Source of the DNA: RYN-133 sp963708645
GTDB taxonomy: Bacteria; Actinomycetota; Actinomycetes; Mycobacteriales; Jatrophihabitantaceae
Direction of reading: 5' to 3'
Assembly (NCBI GenBank): GCA_963708645.1
Contig: CAVPTA010000003.1
Coordinates: 186,001 to 250,000, forward strand
Length of the DNA stretch: 64,000 nt
The position numbers were made by a program, and so were the translations under genes. The notes under the pieces are model-generated. The model worked only from the letters and a program-made list of their open reading frames with translations, made no database searches and had not been told where the DNA came from. Shown here one piece after another: positions 34,119 through 42,301 of the stretch. Position 1 is the first letter of the stretch. Every line of letters starts with the position of its first letter.

Positions 34119-34436
34119 ATGAGCGGCAGTTTCGGGGCACAGACCCAAGCCCTTGCCAGCACGGCCTCGGCATTCCAGTCGCAGGCCGACCCCGTCTTGC
34201 AGCAGGCCCAGCGCCTGGAAACGATCAAAGGCACGGCGCAGACGACCGGACGCGACTACTCGGCCGAAGGCGATGCGTATCACCAGGCGATAACCGGTCC
34301 GCTCAATGCCATGGTGCGCTCGTTCGGCGAGACGTGCCTGACGGTGTCGAGCGGTCTGACTGCAAATCAGCGCAACTACGAGGGCGCCGACGGCTCCGGG
34401 TCGGCCGGATTGACCTCGGCGGGCGGGAACGCCTGA
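34119..34436 (+). CDS. ESX-associated helical protein (WXG100-superfamily-like)
   Basis: 105 aa, no signal peptide, mostly helical and rich in Ala, Gln, Thr and Ser: 'GAQTQALASTASAFQSQADPVLQQAQRLETI' then 'PLNAMVRSFGETCLTVSSGLTANQRNYEGAD'. Start ATG preceded by GGAG. The stop overlaps the start of the following large substrate gene. Size, composition and place suggest a type VII substrate or a chaperone for the next protein. No W-x-G is present, so the exact family is uncertain. Confidence 0.7.
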   Translation: MSGSFGAQTQALASTASAFQSQADPVLQQAQRLETIKGTAQTTGRDYSAEGDAYHQAITGPLNAMVRSFGETCLTVSSGLTANQRNYEGADGSGSAGLTSAGGNA

Positions 34437-37003
34437 TGAGCGGCCCGCGCGACTTCCGGCCCGAGGACCAGGTCGACGAGACCACCGCGATCAATCCCGC
34501 AGTCGATCCCGCAGTCGATCCCGCCGTCGATCCCGCAGTCGATCCTGCAGTGGACCCCAGCGCGGCGCAGACCTACGTCGCCGGCGCGACCCCGTCCGCA
34601 ACCCCGTCGACACTGCCCACAGGCAGCGCTGCCCCGACAACCTCGGCGGCGGCGCCGACGACTTCGGCGCCGGGCACGACGCAGCCCGACCCGACCACTG
34701 CGCTGCACGAGGACTCGACGCGCATCGACTCGACGGTGACTGGTCCGGCAAGCAATGGGGGACCGCTCTACGGCAACACCGCGCAGAAGGTGGCCGGGCT
34801 CGCCCATCCGAAGGACGCACCGAAGTCGAACGACTACACCGACCATTACCACAACCTCAACGAGGACGACTACAACCAGAACCAGCAGGTCGCCCACGGC
34901 AAAGACCTGAAGGCGGTCCTCGACGGCGACATCTCGCACAACGACGGTGATCGGATCAAGTTCGGCGTCGAGGAGCCGGCCAAACTCAAGGCCGCGAACG
35001 ACGCGCAGAACACCGGAAAGCAGCGCCTCGGGCAGTACGCGAACGCCATCAACGCCGGCGACAGCGAGGCCGTCGGCACCGCCGACCAGGTGCTCGCCCA
35101 GGGCGAGCCGGGCCTGGCCTTCTTCCGCTTCTTCGCGCCGGCCTACAACGCGTGGAAGGGTGGCGGGCTCACCTACGACGCGGCCAAGCAGGCCTATCAG
35201 GCCGAGTACGGCCTGAGCTTCGCCGACTACAGCTCGGACGCGAAGCTGCTCGCCGACATCGGCCGGCAACTCACCACAAGTGACCAGACGCTGAACAACT
35301 CCTACAACGCGTTGGTGCCGACGTGGCAGGGCGCCGCCGCCTCGAACTTCGAGGCGAAGATGACCGTGTTCTTCAAGGCTACGAACACGGTCACCACCGA
35401 TCTCTCGGTCATCAGCAACGACATCGGCGCGCTCGTGCACGGGCTGCAGCAGTTGGTGCTGGCAAAGGCCCAGGCGGTCAGCGAGCTCTACGCCGCGGAA
35501 CTGCCCACAGGTATCGACGGCGTCATGGCCTCATCGCTGGTCAAGGTCGCCATGGGCGAGGGTGACGAGCAACTGAATCTGATCGCGTTCAAGCTGCTGT
35601 CGGGCGAGACGTCCGCCTTCGACCAGTTCTTGATCGATTTCGGATTGAGCGGCGAGGTCGCCGACAAGTACGCACCGCGCCTGGCGACCCAGTGGTGCAA
35701 CGAGATCCTCGTCCCGCAGTTCGAGACGCGCGAGCAGGCGCTCAAGACGATCAACGCGCAGACCAAGCAGCGCATCCAGCAAGGTTTCAAAGAGTTCACC
35801 TCGCAGGTGTCGCAGGTGCGCGATCCGTACACCGGCATGGCCAAGGTCGGCACCGGCACGACGAACACTTCCTCCGCACAGCAGCCGGGTGGTGGGGGCC
35901 AGGTGCCCGGTGGTGTTCCCGGTGGCGGTGGTCCCGGTGGCGGTGCGCCAGGAGGAGGCGGCGCTCCCGGCGGCGGCTCGCCGAGCTTCACCGTGCCGCA
36001 CGTGCCGACGAGCTCACCGACAGTCCCGGCGAGCGCCGGCGCGACCACACCGCAGGCGACACCGAACATCCCGAACCTGCCAACCGGTGCGGGCGGAGCA
36101 CCCGGCGGCGGCGCGCCGACCGGCGCTCCGACCGGCACTCCGAGCCTGCCGACGGTGCCGACCGGACTGACCGGCGGCGGCGCTCCCGGCAGCGGTTCTG
36201 GCGGCATCCCGGGCGGCATCACTGGCGGCATTCCCGGCGGCCTTGCCGGAGGTGGCACCGGAACGTCCGGAATCCCGGGCCGGATCGACCCGAAGCACGA
36301 CATCCACACGAACCCGGACGGCTCCGTGAGCCTCGGCCCGGACCCGGGCGTGACTATCAGCCGCGAGGCCGGCAAGAAGGGTGTCTTCACGCTGTCCAAC
36401 ACCGACACCAACGGCACCCGGCACACCTACCGCGTGCACTTCGACGAGCACGGGAACCCTGTTGTGACCGAAGAAAAGGTGCACGACGCGCTCGGTGCCG
36501 GATCGCTGGGCAGCACCAGCCCTGCCGCCGACCTCGGCGCAGGCGGCGGTGTGGGTGCCGGTGGCGGTATCGGCGGTGGCGCCGGCGGCCTCGGCTCGTT
36601 GCCCGGTGGCGGTGGCGGTGTGTCAAGCGGTGGCGGTGTCTCGACCGGTGGCGGTGTGCCGAGCGGTGTCAGCGCGCCCGCGGCGCACGCCGGCAGTCAC
36701 TTGCAGGACGGCACGCATGTCGGTGCCGACAATGCGACCGACAACGCGACCGACAACGCCATGAGCGCGTCCGGTGCCGCCGGCGCGTCCCCGGTGGCCG
36801 GCGCTGCGCCAGGCCAGCCGTCGGGCAGTGGTGCCCAGGGTGGCGGCGTCGGCGCACTTCCGATCGGTGGCGGAGCGCGCGGCGGAGCCGGCGGCGGCCA
36901 GGAGCAGGAGTCCGCGCGCCGCTACGCACAACGCGGCGACGTCGTCGGCGAGGACGAGCTCGAGGAGTGGCAGCGCATGGGTCCTGTCATCGGGGAGCAG
37001 TGA
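34436..37003 (+). CDS. Large Gly/Pro-rich type VII substrate (EspB-like)
   Basis: 855 aa, ATG overlapping the previous stop. An N-terminal PAVD repeat (about residues 21-41) and a Thr/Ser/Pro stretch precede a helical WXG-type domain of about 250 residues. This includes 'LNNSYNALVPTWQGAAASNFEAKMTVFF' and 'QTKQRIQQGFKEFTSQVSQV', and is similar in plan to EspB/PPE helical domains. The rest (about 480-840) is low-complexity Gly/Pro/Thr with a small folded insert 'TISREAGKKGVFTLSNTDTNGTRHTY'. The C-terminus ends 'DELEEWQRMGPVIGEQ', a tail shared with the gene at 40245. No signal peptide. Probably a secreted surface or pore-type ESX substrate; the function is unknown. Confidence 0.72.
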   Translation: MSGPRDFRPEDQVDETTAINPAVDPAVDPAVDPAVDPAVDPSAAQTYVAGATPSATPSTLPTGSAAPTTSAAAPTTSAPGTTQPDPTTALHEDSTRIDSTVTGPASNGGPLYGNTAQKVAGLAHPKDAPKSNDYTDHYHNLNEDDYNQNQQVAHGKDLKAVLDGDISHNDGDRIKFGVEEPAKLKAANDAQNTGKQRLGQYANAINAGDSEAVGTADQVLAQGEPGLAFFRFFAPAYNAWKGGGLTYDAAKQAYQAEYGLSFADYSSDAKLLADIGRQLTTSDQTLNNSYNALVPTWQGAAASNFEAKMTVFFKATNTVTTDLSVISNDIGALVHGLQQLVLAKAQAVSELYAAELPTGIDGVMASSLVKVAMGEGDEQLNLIAFKLLSGETSAFDQFLIDFGLSGEVADKYAPRLATQWCNEILVPQFETREQALKTINAQTKQRIQQGFKEFTSQVSQVRDPYTGMAKVGTGTTNTSSAQQPGGGGQVPGGVPGGGGPGGGAPGGGGAPGGGSPSFTVPHVPTSSPTVPASAGATTPQATPNIPNLPTGAGGAPGGGAPTGAPTGTPSLPTVPTGLTGGGAPGSGSGGIPGGITGGIPGGLAGGGTGTSGIPGRIDPKHDIHTNPDGSVSLGPDPGVTISREAGKKGVFTLSNTDTNGTRHTYRVHFDEHGNPVVTEEKVHDALGAGSLGSTSPAADLGAGGGVGAGGGIGGGAGGLGSLPGGGGGVSSGGGVSTGGGVPSGVSAPAAHAGSHLQDGTHVGADNATDNATDNAMSASGAAGASPVAGAAPGQPSGSGAQGGGVGALPIGGGARGGAGGGQEQESARRYAQRGDVVGEDELEEWQRMGPVIGEQ
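34496..34558 (+). repeat. 12-bp tandem repeat coding PAVD units
   Basis: Five near-identical 12-bp units (CCCGCAGTCGAT type, with a few silent changes) inside the EspB-like gene encode five successive Pro-Ala-Val-Asp units. The unit length keeps the frame, so copy number can vary without breaking the gene. Confidence 0.7.
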
Positions 37004-37413
37004 TGACGGGCGCGCTGAGCGGCGATGCGCAATCGGCGCCGCAGCTGTCGGTTTTCATGGACGGACTGGTGAACGACGCCCGGTCGGCCCGCGACCAGGT
37101 GTTCAACACGCTGGACGCAGTCGATCGGCGCACGAAACTTTCGAGCGAGTCGATGGCGCGGCAAGTGCAGCGGTTCATCGCCGAGCAGGCGGCTGCGGCC
37201 CGGGCCGAGCGCGATCCCGACCGCGCTGCACGGGCCGAACGCTCCGAGCACGACGCGCGCTTCGATCCCGAAGACGAATGGGAATTGCGCGCACCCGATG
37301 CCGTGGCCGGAGGCGCTGCTGCGGCGGCCGGGCGCCCCGCGAACCCGATGGCGCACGACACTGCCGATGAGACTGCGGACGACGATGAGTATCCGGACAC
37401 CTGGCTGCGCTGA
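37003..37413 (+). CDS. Hypothetical protein in ESX substrate operon
   Basis: 136 aa, ATG overlapping the stop of the EspB-like gene. The first 80 residues are helical ('QLSVFMDGLVNDARSARDQVFNTLDAVDRRT'), followed by an Ala/Arg/Glu coiled stretch and an acidic end 'DTADETADDDEYPDTWLR'. No signal peptide or membrane segment and no recognised family. Its size and coupling suggest a partner of the large upstream substrate. Confidence 0.65.
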   Translation: MTGALSGDAQSAPQLSVFMDGLVNDARSARDQVFNTLDAVDRRTKLSSESMARQVQRFIAEQAAAARAERDPDRAARAERSEHDARFDPEDEWELRAPDAVAGGAAAAAGRPANPMAHDTADETADDDEYPDTWLR

Positions 37414-37468
37414 CGTCATACAGCCCACTCAGCGCTCGGCGCACGATTTCGACGACAGGAGCACCAGC

Positions 37469-37903
37469 GTGACAGCCCGCGATGTGGCGGCACCGCTCGC
37501 AGCGGCGCGCGAACGCAGCCGTGCACAGGTCGCGCAGTATCACGAGATCAGGGCGGTGCTCGAAAAGCTGCGGGTCAGCGCGACGTCCGCCGATCGCTCG
37601 GTGACCGTGGAACTGGCTGCTGGCGGGGCCATCGTCGACCTCAAACTGACGGCGCAGGCGATGGCCCAGACGCCGCAGACCTTGGCCAGCACGATCCTCG
37701 AGGCGATCCGGATCGGGCTCGCCCAGGTGGCCGAGCGCACCAGCGCCGAGGTGGCGCCGCTGACCGGTCGTCGCGTCGACGTCGGCGCGATCGCGCAGGG
37801 ACGGCTGCCGTCCCTCGACGAGCCCTCTACGGAACCGCTCACCCCTGCGGCCGACGACCGCGCGCCTGACGTCCGGTTCCTGCCGGAAGACGACGGCAGA
37901 TGA
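37469..37903 (+). CDS. YbaB/EbfC family DNA-binding-like protein (EspL type)
   Basis: 144 aa from a GTG with AGGAG seven bases upstream. A coiled helix 'AAARERSRAQVAQYHEIRAVLEKLRVSATSADRSVTVELAAGGAIVDLKL' leads to helical 'TPQTLASTILEAIRIGLAQVAE', the YbaB/EbfC plan. In ESX loci EspL has this fold and may act in the cytosol on substrate stability. A C-terminal acidic tail is added. The stop overlaps the next gene (ATGA). Confidence 0.75.
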   Translation: MTARDVAAPLAAARERSRAQVAQYHEIRAVLEKLRVSATSADRSVTVELAAGGAIVDLKLTAQAMAQTPQTLASTILEAIRIGLAQVAERTSAEVAPLTGRRVDVGAIAQGRLPSLDEPSTEPLTPAADDRAPDVRFLPEDDGR

Positions 37904-38229
37904 GCCAGAGCCAGTTCGAAGTGACCACCGCGGCCCTGCGCTCGGCGGCCGCGAGGCTGGGCGGCCGGGGCGACACGGCTGAACAGATCGGCACGAAGGC
38001 CAAGGGCGCCGACGTCGACACCAAGGCCTGGGGCGCTCTCGGTCTCGGCCTGGGTCTCTACGCCGGCTACACCTCGGCCCGCGACAGCGCCGACCGCAGC
38101 ATCGCGCAGGTGTCGTCGTTCCTCGCCGACGCCCGGTCCGCGCTGCAGGCCACGGCCCGCGACTACGACGAGGCCGATCAGGCCGGCGGCCAATTGTTCT
38201 CGGCCGTTCACGACGGGCTCGACACATGA
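37900..38229 (+). CDS. EspC-family type VII secretion target
   Basis: 109 aa. Matches the EspC/DUF2580 type: 'FEVTTAALRSAAARLGGRGDTAEQI' at the N-terminus, 'WGALGLGLGLYAGYTSARDS' in the middle and a helix 'FLADARSALQATARDYDEADQ' whose end carries a YxxxD-like export signal (Y-D-E-A-D). Exported EspC-type proteins are needed for other ESX substrates. The gene overlaps both neighbours by ATGA, placing it in the same operon. Confidence 0.82.
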   Translation: MSQSQFEVTTAALRSAAARLGGRGDTAEQIGTKAKGADVDTKAWGALGLGLGLYAGYTSARDSADRSIAQVSSFLADARSALQATARDYDEADQAGGQLFSAVHDGLDT

Positions 38230-39227
38230 CCTCGGGCGATGGGCTCGCCGTCAGCGCGAAGGGGGTCGAATCCGGCACAAGCTTGGTCAAAGACGTCCAG
38301 GACGGCAATGTCCTGGCGGCCGGTAAGGACGTCTGGGACATCGGCAGCCTCGTCCATGACGTCACCAGCTTCGCCGGCGGGCACTCCGGATCGATCATGA
38401 GCGACCCGCTCGAGGCGCTGATCGAGGCAGGGCTCAGCTTCCTGCTCGATCTGATCGCGCCACTGAAGCAGGCACTCGACCTGGTCACCGGCGACCCGGA
38501 CGGGCTCGCCAGTAAAGCTGAGCAGTGGACGGGCGTGGCCGAGAGCCTGCGCAACCTCGGACCTGCCGTCGGCGCGGATGCAGCGGGCACGCAGAGCTCG
38601 TGGTCCGGTGCGGCGAGCGACGCGTTCCGTGCCAAGATCTCGAACTTCGAGCGCGGCGTCGCCAGTGTCGCCGGCCAGGCCGATCATGTCGCCGACGTGC
38701 TGCGCGTCAGCGCGACGTTGATGGACGGTGCGCAGGGGATCATCAAGGGCATCATCGCGTCGTGGGTCGAGTACGCGATCCTGACCGAGGCGGCCGCAGC
38801 CGCGTCGGCGTTCTTCACCTTCGGTGCGAGCGAGGCTGCCGGACAGGCGGCCGTCGCGGGTGAGGCCGCGGTCGCGTGCGGCAAGGGTGCCGAAGCTGTC
38901 GGCGAGGCCTCGTCGATGCTCGAGCGGGTCGCCGGCATGGTGCGTCAGGTCGAGGGCGAGTTCAGCCGGCTGGCGCAACTGGTGTCCGACGAGGCGTCGA
39001 CGGTGCGTGCAGCCGAGGGCTCACTGCGCTCGGCGTCGGAGGTGTTCGCGCAGGCGAGCCGCACGTCGGCGAGCAAGGCTTTCGACAAGGGCATCGAGGG
39101 CGCGATCAAGAACGCCGGCATCGTCACCGCGCTCGGCCTGGGTGACGACACGATCAAGGCAGTGCAAGGGCAGTCGCAGGACGGGCACGAATCGCAACAG
39201 CAGATCGACGCGGACCTGAAGTTCTAG
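38226..39227 (+). CDS. WXG-like ESX substrate of 333 aa
   Basis: ATG overlaps the EspC-like stop. The middle has a WXG-type turn 'TQSSWSGAASDAFRAKISNFERG' flanked by two long helices, then a hydrophobic helix pair ('YAILTEAAAAASAFFTFGASEAAGQAAVAGEAA') and an amphipathic region 'VRQVEGEFSRLAQLVSDEASTVR'. The C-terminus is 'KAVQGQSQDGHESQQQIDADLKF'. No signal peptide. The hydrophobic stretch resembles the pore-like helices of some T7SS effectors. No catalytic or toxin domain is visible, and the function is unknown. Confidence 0.72.
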   Translation: MTSGDGLAVSAKGVESGTSLVKDVQDGNVLAAGKDVWDIGSLVHDVTSFAGGHSGSIMSDPLEALIEAGLSFLLDLIAPLKQALDLVTGDPDGLASKAEQWTGVAESLRNLGPAVGADAAGTQSSWSGAASDAFRAKISNFERGVASVAGQADHVADVLRVSATLMDGAQGIIKGIIASWVEYAILTEAAAAASAFFTFGASEAAGQAAVAGEAAVACGKGAEAVGEASSMLERVAGMVRQVEGEFSRLAQLVSDEASTVRAAEGSLRSASEVFAQASRTSASKAFDKGIEGAIKNAGIVTALGLGDDTIKAVQGQSQDGHESQQQIDADLKF

Positions 39228-39253
39228 CCGCGAGACGGAACGGAGTACACGTG

Positions 39254-40075
39254 ATGACCGGCCTGACGATCGACTGGGTGACTCTCGGCAACCGAGAGTT
39301 CGTCGCCTGGACGCGCCTGGTCGACGTGCGGTTGCCGTTCCCGCTGAACACCGGCGCGGTCGGTTACGGGCCTGCGCCCGGCCGCGACGAGATCGAGCGC
39401 ATCCTGACCGAGCGCGACCTGGCCGACTCGGCGGTGCTGGCCGGCGCCCGATCGGCATTCACCCGTCCGAGGTTGTCGGTGTACGCGGTGCGGATCGACC
39501 CGACGGGGGTCGAGACGCGCTACCTCGCGATCGCCGGCCAGGGCGACGCCTCGGTGCTCGTCCTGCTCGATGCGGACAAGGTCGCCGTGCGCCGGATCGC
39601 CGACACCGAACTGGCCGCCGGAGTCGTGGGCGCGTTGCCCGCATTGCGCCCGATGCGTTTCGAGCCGTGCGAGGTGAAGGTCAGCGCGCTCGAAGAAATC
39701 GACCGGATCGCCACGACAGGTGTCTCGCCGCGCACACTGCGCGCCCATCTCGCCCACGCGGGGTTCTCCGAAGACCTGATCGCGTTCCGTCAACGCGGCG
39801 AGCCCGGACCGACCGCGTCCGGCACGCTGGGTGCTGTGGGTTACGACAGCCCGCGCACGACCGGTTATGCAGGTGACGACGGTGATGACCCCGTTGTGCG
39901 CCATTCGACGCGGTCGAGCAACTGGCGCGAGTTCAGCGAGGGTGCCCTGCTGCAGGTCGAACGTGGGGCGCGCCACGGCGAGCAGATGGTCCTGCTCACC
40001 CCCGGCAGCACCGATGCGCTGTTCCGCAGCTCGGTCGACGCGGTGGCGAGCGTTTTCGAGTCTCCCGCCGGATAG
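39254..40075 (+). CDS. espG: ESX secretion-associated protein EspG-like chaperone
   Basis: About 273 aa. EspG family features are alternating beta-alpha architecture and 'FVAWTRLVDVRLPFPL' near the start, then 'TRPRLSVYAVRIDPTGVETRYLAIAG', 'ASVLVLLDADKVAVRRI' and a C-terminal 'LLTPGSTDALFRSSVDAVASVFE'. EspG proteins are cytosolic chaperones that bind the tip of PPE proteins before export. The PPE-like gene follows downstream. The ATG at 39254 is used; a GTG one codon earlier is possible. GGAG is eight bases upstream. Confidence 0.85.
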   Translation: MTGLTIDWVTLGNREFVAWTRLVDVRLPFPLNTGAVGYGPAPGRDEIERILTERDLADSAVLAGARSAFTRPRLSVYAVRIDPTGVETRYLAIAGQGDASVLVLLDADKVAVRRIADTELAAGVVGALPALRPMRFEPCEVKVSALEEIDRIATTGVSPRTLRAHLAHAGFSEDLIAFRQRGEPGPTASGTLGAVGYDSPRTTGYAGDDGDDPVVRHSTRSSNWREFSEGALLQVERGARHGEQMVLLTPGSTDALFRSSVDAVASVFESPAG

Positions 40076-40208
40076 AGAGGGCTGGGCCCGTATGAGAAGT
40101 GTGTGAAGTTTCTGGGGAGAATGATGACCAGGATGTGGCCTAGGATCGGACCAGAAGGCTGCGTTTTGACCGGAAATTAGCCATACGTACGCATATCACT
40201 GAGATTGA

Positions 40209-40229
40209 GCGCGCAGCGACAGTGCGCGC
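40209..40229. promoter_or_regulatory. Inverted repeat in the leader of the PPE-like gene
   Basis: GCGCGCA (40209-40215) and TGCGCGC (40223-40229) are exact reverse complements, followed immediately by the GAGAGGGA ribosome site and the ATG at 40245. A stem this close to the RBS could regulate translation. A TAGGAT that may be a -10 lies upstream at 40138-40143. The 169-bp gap between espG and this gene holds nothing else clear. Confidence 0.4.
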
Positions 40230-40244
40230 GAGAGGGATTCAGAG

Positions 40245-41663
40245 ATGCAGAACGCCGACACCAGTTACACGAACTGGACATTGCCGGATCTCAAGCAGGC
40301 CGCTTCGACAAGCAAGCTGGACTCGCTGACCAACGCTGTCGCGTGCTTCAACGCCGGCGACGCCGCGTGCCAGGAGGCGGCTGCCAGCTTCATGACCCAG
40401 GTCAAGGCGCTGGGTTCCGGCTGGCAGGGCGCCGCCGCGCAAGCGGCCTCGGACAGCGCGACCTCGACGCGTCAATCGATGATGCAGATGCAGCGTGGGT
40501 CGAAGCAGGCGAGCACCTATACGACGCACTACGACGACAGCACACGGACGAAGAAGAGCCAGGTCGAGGCCATCCCGAACGTCGACACCTCGATGAGCCA
40601 CGCGGTCAGCTCCGGCTGGTGGGCCGGCCCGGTCGGCGTCGGCGTCGCAGCGGCGCAGCACCAGGCCCAGTACGACCGCAACCAGAAGCAGGCGGCTCGC
40701 ACTGTCAACCAGATGGACGCCGAGGGCCGCGCGCAGTCGTCCACGATGCGCGGCATCTCGTGGCCGCAGGGCTCCAATTCGAGCACCTCTCCGCCGTCGT
40801 CGATACCGCCCGTCCCCGGTAGTGGGGGACGCGGCGGCAATGTCGCAGGTAACTACAACGTCGCGCCGAGTGGTGGCGGCCCGGGGGGCGGTTACTCCAC
40901 CCTCGTCGCCGGCCCGCAGATGAGCGGGCCCGATTCCGAGATCGTCAACAACGGTGTCAAGGGCAACGGCAACCAGAACTCCGGCACCAAGAACCCGACC
41001 GAGACCTCGACGCCACCCGGCGGTTCGCCGACCCCGACCATCCCGACCACGACCCCGACGCAGGGCACGACCACGCCGCAGGGTGACCCCGGCGGCCCGA
41101 CCACCTCGGTGCCCCCGACCCCGACCGTCAGTGGGGAAGGTCCCGGCGGCGGAACGACCGGTGGTATCGGCGCGGCCGGTGGCGTGCTCGGCGGCGCCGG
41201 CCTGCTCGGCGGTGCCGGCCTGCTCGGCGGGCGCGGCGCGCTCACTTCGCGGGGTCCGGGTGCCCTCGCCGAGGGCGAGGGCCAGGCTGGTCTGCGCGGA
41301 CGCTCGGCGTCCGGACTCGCCGACGGCGAGGGTGAGGCCGGTCTGCGCGGACGCCCGACGGGCGGGCTGCTCGACGGCGAGAGCGGGCCCGGCGGAGTGC
41401 GCGGTAACGCCCGGATGAGCGGGCTGCCCGAGGAAGAACTCGGTGCGCCCCGCGGCGGCACGCTCCGCGGCGCTGCGCCCGAAGGTTTCGGGGGTGAACC
41501 GGTGGCCGGCGAGGCGGGCCGGTTCGGCGGATATCCCGGCGGCGGTGCGGGTTCGCGCCGTCGCGACGACGACGAAGAGGCTCCGGTTCCCGACTACCTC
41601 GTCGAAACCGAGGACGTGTGGGGCGACGGGATCACCGCTGCGCCGCCGGTGATCGGCGAGTAG
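40245..41663 (+). CDS. PPE-like / WXG type VII substrate with repeat tail
   Basis: 472 aa. The helical N-terminal region includes 'SYTNWTLPDLKQAASTSKLDSLTNAVACF' and a WXG turn 'LGSGWQGAAAQAASDSATSTRQSMMQMQR'. Next comes a Pro/Ser/Thr/Gly-rich stretch with poly-Thr-Pro, then Gly-rich repeats and 17-residue tandem units 'LAEGEGQAGLRGRSASG'. The C-terminus is 'VPDYLVETEDVWGDGITAAPPVIGE'. It follows the EspG chaperone, as PPE proteins do, although no canonical PPE motif is present. The 'PPVIGE' end is shared with the gene at 34436. Probably a wall- or surface-exposed ESX substrate. Confidence 0.72.
   Translation: MQNADTSYTNWTLPDLKQAASTSKLDSLTNAVACFNAGDAACQEAAASFMTQVKALGSGWQGAAAQAASDSATSTRQSMMQMQRGSKQASTYTTHYDDSTRTKKSQVEAIPNVDTSMSHAVSSGWWAGPVGVGVAAAQHQAQYDRNQKQAARTVNQMDAEGRAQSSTMRGISWPQGSNSSTSPPSSIPPVPGSGGRGGNVAGNYNVAPSGGGPGGGYSTLVAGPQMSGPDSEIVNNGVKGNGNQNSGTKNPTETSTPPGGSPTPTIPTTTPTQGTTTPQGDPGGPTTSVPPTPTVSGEGPGGGTTGGIGAAGGVLGGAGLLGGAGLLGGRGALTSRGPGALAEGEGQAGLRGRSASGLADGEGEAGLRGRPTGGLLDGESGPGGVRGNARMSGLPEEELGAPRGGTLRGAAPEGFGGEPVAGEAGRFGGYPGGGAGSRRRDDDEEAPVPDYLVETEDVWGDGITAAPPVIGE
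41265..41400 (+). repeat. 51-bp tandem repeat in the PPE-like gene
   Basis: Two full 17-codon units (41265-41315 and 41316-41366: LAEGEGQAGLRGRSASG and LADGEGEAGLRGRPTGG) and a degenerate third (about 41367-41400) occur in frame. Protein-level copy variation is likely here. Confidence 0.65.
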
Positions 41664-41682
41664 CGAGAAGGAGGAACTGACC

Positions 41683-42246
41683 ATGTACGAAGCGATATCC
41701 GACGCCGCGTCCTCGATCGTCTCTGTCGGCAGCGCGGTCGTCAGCGGCGTGCAGGCCGACCTGGCGGCCGCCGCGGCCGCCGGAAACGGCCAGCAGTTGC
41801 AGGTCGACCTGCAGGTGCTGCACGACTACTTCTACAAAGTCTCCGACGTGCGCACGCAGTTCAAGCAGACCATGCAAAAGGTGCTGGCACAGTCCAACCC
41901 CTACGAGAGCGCGTGCATAGCCGACAGCGAGATCACCGGCGTGTCGCAGGCGCTGCAAGACACCACGACGGCGGCCCTGAACTCCTCCAACAGCATGAAG
42001 TCGGCGTTCATGGTCATCTACGGGGCCCTCGGCGATCACCTCAGCGCGATCGCGCAGACGTACTCGGCCTACGTGAACGTGGATCAGGAGAAGTCGTCCG
42101 AGCTGCAGGCCGCCGGTGACTCCGGTGCCGGCGACGTCGCCTACGGCGGCGGCTCGATCGCGCACGAGCGTGCGCAGATGCAGAAGACGCTGAACGAGGT
42201 CGGCGCCGGTGCGGCGGCCGCGGTGTCCGCGCTGGGCTTCGGCTGA
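41683..42246 (+). CDS. ESX-associated helical protein
   Basis: 187 aa, ATG with AAGGAGG nine bases upstream. Almost wholly helical: 'YEAISDAASSIVSVGSAVVSGVQADLAAAAAAG', 'QLQVDLQVLHDYFYKVSDVRTQFKQTMQKVLAQSNPYES' and 'HERAQMQKTLNEVGAGAAAAVSAL'. No signal peptide, no WXG and no known family. It ends the plus-strand substrate run just before the second mycosin gene and is probably a substrate or accessory of the same system. Confidence 0.65.
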   Translation: MYEAISDAASSIVSVGSAVVSGVQADLAAAAAAGNGQQLQVDLQVLHDYFYKVSDVRTQFKQTMQKVLAQSNPYESACIADSEITGVSQALQDTTTAALNSSNSMKSAFMVIYGALGDHLSAIAQTYSAYVNVDQEKSSELQAAGDSGAGDVAYGGGSIAHERAQMQKTLNEVGAGAAAAVSALGFG

Positions 42247-42301
42247 CGCCGCCCACCTGCGGGCAGCAGGACGACGCCGGCGCTGTGGCAGGCTCGGCGC
42301 G

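Noticed and set aside
38226..39227. Toxin-like effector with polymorphic toxin domain
   Set aside because: The C-terminus shows no nuclease, deaminase or ADP-ribosyl motif and no immunity gene follows, so it is left as a helical ESX substrate.
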